Shown piece by piece: positions 5,920 through 10,106 of a DNA stretch of 10,106 bases. Position numbers and translations under genes: made by a program. The notes beneath the pieces were generated by a model. The model had not been told where the DNA came from and ran no database searches. It worked only from the letters and a program-made list of their open reading frames with translations. How positions within the stretch are numbered: position 1 is the stretch's first letter; every line of letters begins with the position of its first letter. This stretch comes from Gammaproteobacteria bacterium (lineage in GTDB: Bacteria; Pseudomonadota; Gammaproteobacteria; Steroidobacterales; Woeseiaceae), in NCBI GenBank assembly GCA_029881015.1, contig JAOUNK010000094.1, positions 1 through 10,106 of the forward strand, written 5' to 3'.

Positions 5920-7641
5920 ATGCAGCCGGTGAGGCCCATTATTTCGCGCCCGATGCCGCGCGCCGATGCCCTGGCCGCGCTCGGGGATATCGATCCCCTG
6001 CACGCACGGCTTTTCGCCATGCGCGGGCTGACGGAGGCGCGGCAACTCGATTACGGGCTGGCTCGGCTCGCACCCGTCGGTGCGCTCGAGAATATCGACG
6101 ATGCCGCTGAACTCGTTATTGCCAACCGGGAGAGCAAGATCATCGTGGTGGGTGACTTCGATGTCGATGGGGCGACCAGCACGGCACTGGTCCTGCGCTG
6201 CCTCCGTGAGTTCGGTTTTTCCGATGTTGAGTACCTGGTACCCAATCGCTTCGACTACGGCTATGGCCTGACGCCGGAGATCGTCCGGGTCGCGGCGAGA
6301 GAATCGCCCGCCTTGCTGATTACGGTCGACAATGGCGTATCGAGCGTGGCTGGCGTCGCCGAGGCCAACGCGCTCGGCATCCCGGTGCTGATCACCGATC
6401 ATCATCTTCCCGGTGAGACACTCCCCGACGCCGCCGTCATCGTCAATCCGAACCTCGACGGCAGTCGGTTCCCAAGTCGTAACCTGGCTGGTGTCGGCGT
6501 CGCGTTCTATCTGATGGCGCGCGTTGGACGATTGTTGCAGGAGCGCGGTGTCAGCGACGCGGCCAGGGTGCCTGCCCGTTACCTGGATCTCGTAGCGCTC
6601 GGAACCGTGGCCGACGTCGTGCCGCTTGATCACAACAATCGTGTCCTGGTGCACCAGGGGCTGCTGCGCATACGCGCGGGGCATTCTGTCGTCGGTATCC
6701 AGGCCATCCTGAAACAGTCGGGCAGGCGCCTGAGTCGTTGTGTCAGCACAGACCTCGGCTTTGCCGTCGGTCCGCGCATCAACGCGTCCGGCCGCCTCGA
6801 GGACATTTCGGTCGGCATCGAGTGCCTGTTGACCGAGGATTTCGAGACCGCGATGAACTACGCCCACCAGCTCGACAGCATCAACAGTGAGCGGCGTGAC
6901 ATCGAGGCGACGATGCGCGAGCAGGCATTCGCTTACGTCGACAAGATGGGCGCGCAGCGCTGGCCGGCCTGCGTCTGCGTCTACGATCGTTCCTGGCACC
7001 AGGGCGTCGTCGGGCTCATCGCGGCCCGCGTTCGGGAGCGATGCCACCGGCCGGTGATCGCCTTCGCACGCGAGAGCGACACGCTATTGAAAGGCTCGGC
7101 CCGATCGATCCAGGGCGTTCACATTCGCGATCTCCTCGAAGCGGTCTCGGCCATGCATCCCGGCATGATCGAGAAATTTGGGGGCCACGCCATGGCGGCC
7201 GGACTGACCCTGGCCGAGGGAGCACTGGACAGCTTCAAGCGTGCCGCGGCCGAACAGATGTCGCGGCTCTACCCGAGCGCTGATTTCAGCGGCGCGATTG
7301 TCACCGATGGCGAACTGCCCGGCGATGCCATCAACCTGGGCTTCGCCCGGTCCCTGCGCGAGGCCGGACCCTGGGGCTCAGCCTTCCCGGAGCCCGTCTG
7401 GAGTGGCGACTTTGCAGTGGTCGAGCAGCGGGTCGTAGGGGAAAATCATCTGAAGCTCAGGGTGCGCCCGGCGGGTGGCGGCAAGATCGTCGATGCCATT
7501 GCGTTCAACCAGGCGGGGCCGGCGTATCGCGGCACGGTGCAACTCGCCTTCCGCCTGGACGTCAACGAGTTTCGCGGCGTCGAAAACCCGCAGCTCGTCG
7601 TCGAGCAAATTGCCCCGCTTACGGCCGCCGACGCGTGCTAA
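5920..7641 (+). CDS. recJ: Single-stranded-DNA-specific exonuclease RecJ
   Basis: RecJ is the 5'-to-3' single-strand DNA exonuclease of the RecF recombination pathway, mismatch repair and base-excision repair. At 573 residues it matches E. coli RecJ (577). The DHH-family catalytic motifs are intact: VGDFDVDGATSTAL (D79, D81, D83), VDNG (D137), TDHHLPGE (D160, H161, H162) and GTVADVVPL (D232). The DHHA1 domain follows, with QGVVGLIAARVRERCHRPV, KGSARSIQGVHIRDLL and KFGGHAMAAGL (G421-G422-H423), then a C-terminal OB-fold region (about 460-573). A small variation is Val instead of the more common Ala in the first motif (DFDVDG). The ATG lies 2 bases after the rpfE stop with no strong Shine-Dalgarno, which suggests reinitiation or coupling. 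prfB follows after 40 bases. Confidence 0.97.
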   Translation: MQPVRPIISRPMPRADALAALGDIDPLHARLFAMRGLTEARQLDYGLARLAPVGALENIDDAAELVIANRESKIIVVGDFDVDGATSTALVLRCLREFGFSDVEYLVPNRFDYGYGLTPEIVRVAARESPALLITVDNGVSSVAGVAEANALGIPVLITDHHLPGETLPDAAVIVNPNLDGSRFPSRNLAGVGVAFYLMARVGRLLQERGVSDAARVPARYLDLVALGTVADVVPLDHNNRVLVHQGLLRIRAGHSVVGIQAILKQSGRRLSRCVSTDLGFAVGPRINASGRLEDISVGIECLLTEDFETAMNYAHQLDSINSERRDIEATMREQAFAYVDKMGAQRWPACVCVYDRSWHQGVVGLIAARVRERCHRPVIAFARESDTLLKGSARSIQGVHIRDLLEAVSAMHPGMIEKFGGHAMAAGLTLAEGALDSFKRAAAEQMSRLYPSADFSGAIVTDGELPGDAINLGFARSLREAGPWGSAFPEPVWSGDFAVVEQRVVGENHLKLRVRPAGGGKIVDAIAFNQAGPAYRGTVQLAFRLDVNEFRGVENPQLVVEQIAPLTAADAC

Positions 7642-7644
7642 CAT
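7636..7644 (+). promoter_or_regulatory. Possible extended -10 promoter for prfB
   Basis: TGC-TAACAT overlaps the recJ stop codon and forms an extended -10 element (TGn plus TAnnAT) followed by CGCGCC. No convincing -35 is seen, which an extended -10 can tolerate. Transcription would start about 30 bases before the prfB ATG. The call rests on motif only. Confidence 0.3.
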
Positions 7645-7681
7645 CGCGCCTTTTCCGCAGCTTGAAACCAGCGAACCCGCC

Positions 7682-8777
7682 ATGGAAACCAGTCAGATCA
7701 AACAAACGATTGCCGACCTCGCAGAGCGCTCTGATGCGTTGAGGAGGTATCTTTGACTATGAGGGCAAGGCGGAACGCCTGACCGAGGTCCAGCGCGAAC
7801 TCGAACAACCCGACGTTTGGAACGACCCCGAGCGCGCCCAGGCATTGGGCCGGGAGCGTGCACAACTCGAGCAGGTCGTCGCGGGTCTCGACGAGATAAC
7901 GACCGGGCTGGCCGATGCCGGGGAACTTCTCGAAATGGCCATCGACGAGAATGACGACGCGACGATCACGGAGGTCGTCAGCGATCTTGGCAGGTTCGAG
8001 GAGGTCGTTGCCGGACTCGAGTTTCGCCGCATGTTTTCCGGTGAGATGGACCCGAACAATGCGTACCTTGACATCCAGTCCGGAGCGGGTGGCACGGAGG
8101 CACAGGACTGGTGCGAGATGTTGCTCCGCATGTACCTGCGATGGGCGGAGGCACACGGTTTCAAGGCCGAAGTTATCGAAGCCTCGGCGGGCGAAGTCGC
8201 GGGCATCAAGAGCGCAACCGTGCATGTCGTGGGTGCGTACGCTTACGGATGGTTACGGACCGAGACCGGTGTGCATCGACTGGTTCGCAAGTCACCGTTT
8301 GACTCGGGCAACCGCCGGCACACCTCGTTCGGCTCGGTGTTCGTCTCGCCGGAGGTAGACGACGACATTGACATCGAGATAGATCCGTCGGACCTGCGCA
8401 TCGACGTCTACCGCGCGAGTGGCGCGGGAGGCCAGCACGTCAACCGCACGGAATCGGCGGTCCGCATTACGCACGTACCGACCAATACGGTCGTGCAATG
8501 TCAGAACGACCGTTCGCAGCACAAGAACAAGGCCACGGCGATGAACCAGCTCAAGGCGAAGCTCTATGAGCTCGAGCTTCAGGAACGTCGCTCGGCGGCA
8601 GCCGAAGTCGAGGACGGCAAGTCCGATGTGGGCTGGGGCAGCCAGATTCGCAACTACGTGCTGGATCAAAGCCGCATCAAGGATTTGCGCACGGGCGTTG
8701 AAACCGGTAACACTCAGGCGGTGCTCGATGGTGGGCTGGATGCCTTCATCGAAGCGAGCCTGAAACAAGGACTGTAG
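7682..8777 (+). CDS. prfB: Peptide chain release factor 2 (RF2), programmed +1 frameshift
   Basis: RF2 ends translation at UGA and UAA. Codons 1-24 (ATG at 7682 to CTT at 7751-7753) run into an in-frame TGA. A +1 shift skips T7754 and continues with GAC at 7755 to the stop at 8775-8777, giving 364 residues, against 365 in E. coli. The coiled N-terminal domain leads to FRRMFSGEMDPNNAYLDIQ. The stop-codon recognition tripeptide SPF is at 204-206 (VRKSPFDSGNRRHTSF). The peptidyl-hydrolysis motif GGQ is at 249-251 (SGAGGQHVNRTES); its Gln is the usual PrmC methylation target. Residue 245 before the loop is Ala, as in most bacteria, not the Thr peculiar to E. coli K-12. Ordinary gene finding will miss the first 24 codons or split the gene. 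No strong Shine-Dalgarno precedes the ATG. lysS follows after 7 bases, the conserved prfB-lysS pair. Confidence 0.97.
7742..7757 (+). promoter_or_regulatory. RF2 autoregulatory +1 frameshift site
   Basis: AGGAGG (7742-7747), acting as an internal Shine-Dalgarno, is followed by TAT and the slippery CTT-TGA-C (7751-7757). Spacing and sequence match the classic prfB site. Low RF2 slows termination at TGA and lets the ribosome slip +1 into the main frame, so RF2 sets its own level. The internal AGGAGG is perfect here. Confidence 0.95.
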
Positions 8778-8784
8778 GATTAAA

Positions 8785-10106
8785 GTGACTGACGAACGCG
8801 ACGAGAACAAACTGATTGCCGAAAGGCGTGCCAAGCTGACTGCTCTCCGGGAGCAGGGCAATGCGTTTCCGAACGATTTTCGGCGCAACGCGATTGCCGG
8901 CGAACTCCACCAGACTTTTCATGCGCACGACAAGGACGCACTGGAAGAGGAGCGCATCGAGGTCAGCGTTGCGGGCCGCATGATGGCCAAGCGCGTCATG
9001 GGTAAGGCGAGCTTCGTCAAGCTGCAGGACCGCTCGGGCCAGATCCAGCTCCGCCTGGAGCGTGACCGTCTGCCGGACGGTGTCTACCAGGCGTTCAAGA
9101 AATGGGACGTCGGCGATATCGTCGGCGCAACAGGCGTGTTGTTCCGCACGAATACCGGTGAGCTCACGGTGCTTGCCGATGATTTGCGGCTATTGACGAA
9201 ATCGTTGCGGCCGCTGCCGGAAAAATGGGCCGGTCTGTCGGACCAGGAAACCCGCTATCGGCAACGCTATGTCGACCTGATCATCAACGAGTCGAGTCGC
9301 ACGGTTTTTCGCAAGCGCTCGCAGGTTATCACTTACATGCGCGGGTTCCTGGAGTCGCTCGACTTCCTGGAAGTTGAAACGCCGATGATGCAGGTCACCC
9401 CGGGCGGTGCTATCGCGAGGCCGTTCACGACGCATCACAACGCGCTCGACATGCCGTTGTATCTGCGTATTGCCCCGGAGTTGAATCTCAAGCGTCTCAT
9501 TGTCGGCGGCTTCGACCGCGTCTATGAAATCAATCGCAATTTCCGCAATGAGGGTGTGTCGACGCAGCACAATCCCGAGTTCACGATGCTAGAGGCCTAT
9601 CGTGCATACGCGGATTACAACGACTGGATGGATACAACCGAAGCCATGCTCCATGGCATGGCCGAAGCCGTGAACGGCGCGACGCAGGTCGAGTACCAGG
9701 GCGAGACCTTCGACTTCGGGAAAAAGTTCACGCGCATGACGGTCGAGGAAGCCATCGAGAAATACAATCCGGACTTCGACATGTCCCGGGTGCGCGATCG
9801 TGACTACCTCGCGGTCTATTGCGAGAAGATCGGCGTTCAGGTCAAGGACAACTACGGGCCCGGCAAATTGCAGACGGATATCTTCGATGCGACCGGTGAA
9901 GCACAGCTGCGCGAGCCCACCTTTATCACACAGTACCCGGCGGAAGTCTCGCCGCTTGCGCGCAAGAACGACGACGATCCGTTCGTTACCGATCGTTTCG
10001 AACTGTTCATCGCCGGGCGCGAAATCGCGAACGGCTTCTCGGAGCTCAATGATCCCGAGGACCAGGCGGAGCGTTTTCGTGCACAGGTCGAGAATGCGGC
10101 CGCGGG
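8785..10106 (+). CDS. lysS: Lysyl-tRNA synthetase, class II (C-terminus beyond window)
   Basis: LysS attaches lysine to tRNA-Lys in the cytoplasm. The frame is open from the GTG at 8785 to the right edge (440 codons), about 65 short of the E. coli length; the loss is due to the window end. Seen in order: a charged N-terminal helix (NKLIAERRAKLTALREQGN), the anticodon-binding OB fold (about 60-145, VAGRMMAKRVMGKASFVKL), the class II motif 1 region (FLEVETPMMQVTPGGAIARP from about 194), IAPELNLKRLIVGGFDRVYE, and motif 2 FRNEGVSTQHNPEFTMLE (from 253). Near the edge are TFITQYPAEVSPLARKN and ANGFSELNDPEDQAERF. Motif 3 must lie outside. The GTG start has AGGA (8776-8779) 5 bases upstream, overlapping the prfB stop, and gives the usual MTDE-type start. 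Co-transcription with prfB is likely. Confidence 0.97.
   Translation, partial: MTDERDENKLIAERRAKLTALREQGNAFPNDFRRNAIAGELHQTFHAHDKDALEEERIEVSVAGRMMAKRVMGKASFVKLQDRSGQIQLRLERDRLPDGVYQAFKKWDVGDIVGATGVLFRTNTGELTVLADDLRLLTKSLRPLPEKWAGLSDQETRYRQRYVDLIINESSRTVFRKRSQVITYMRGFLESLDFLEVETPMMQVTPGGAIARPFTTHHNALDMPLYLRIAPELNLKRLIVGGFDRVYEINRNFRNEGVSTQHNPEFTMLEAYRAYADYNDWMDTTEAMLHGMAEAVNGATQVEYQGETFDFGKKFTRMTVEEAIEKYNPDFDMSRVRDRDYLAVYCEKIGVQVKDNYGPGKLQTDIFDATGEAQLREPTFITQYPAEVSPLARKNDDDPFVTDRFELFIAGREIANGFSELNDPEDQAERFRAQVENAAA

Noticed and set aside
5791..7047. A 418-codon open frame on the minus strand, opposite rpfE and recJ
   Set aside because: It lies antisense to well-supported rpfE and recJ, whose motifs are intact. 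Long antisense frames arise from codon bias in GC-rich genes, and the translated product shows no recognisable domain.
7754..7756. In-frame TGA as a sign that prfB is a pseudogene
   Set aside because: It sits exactly in the conserved AGGAGG-TAT-CTT-TGA-C context, and the rest of RF2 is intact in the +1 frame.
1..10106. Search for mobile elements, CRISPR arrays, toxin-antitoxin pairs, defence genes, tRNA genes or horizontally acquired islands
   Set aside because: None was seen. The genes are conserved housekeeping or stress genes with uniform composition and tight spacing.

Overview
This is GC-rich, densely packed chromosomal DNA from a gammaproteobacterium. The evidence is the syntenic block surE-pcm-(yqaA)-nlpD-rpoS, an RpoS sigma factor, and a second block rpfE-recJ-prfB-lysS of the kind found in the Xanthomonas rpf region. 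Sequence alone cannot fix the genus. A lineage on the Xanthomonadales/Chromatiales side fits better than an enteric one, because rpfE sits next to recJ and truD/ispF are absent before surE. Every gene looks intact and codon use looks uniform. I see no mobile element, CRISPR array, tRNA/rRNA, phage gene or sign of recent transfer.

Layout. On the left, on the minus strand, are a partial multi-pass membrane protein (1-314, running off the edge), a bidirectional terminator-like hairpin (361-388) and a SmrA-like Smr-domain gene (387-914). A short divergent promoter region (about 915-973) separates smr from the plus-strand run surE (974-1732), pcm (1756-2388), yqaA-like membrane protein (2385-2969), nlpD (2969-3655) and rpoS (3719-4558). 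Stops and starts overlap at pcm/yqaA and yqaA/nlpD, which suggests translational coupling. A small Mth938-like gene (4562-4927, minus) converges on rpoS with a 3-base gap. Divergent from it is a second plus-strand run: rpfE-like (4958-5917), recJ (5920-7641), prfB with its programmed +1 frameshift (7682-8777) and lysS (from 8785, cut by the right edge).

How the genes work together. The first run combines stationary-phase survival and damage handling (SurE nucleotidase, isoaspartyl repair by Pcm, sigma-S) with envelope and cell-separation functions (YqaA, NlpD). The second run combines DNA repair (RecJ) with translation (RF2, lysyl-tRNA synthetase) and a conserved protein of unknown biochemistry (RpfE type).

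I found no convincing undescribed multi-gene system. The observations most worth a second look are: an RpoS that appears to lack region 1.1 and to start at TTG; short repeats and possible alternative pairing at its ribosome binding site; an RpfE-type protein with an archaeal-iPGM-like signature but no visible metal site; and unusually frequent non-ATG starts, several without a Shine-Dalgarno sequence. No stretch longer than 300 bases lacks a gene.
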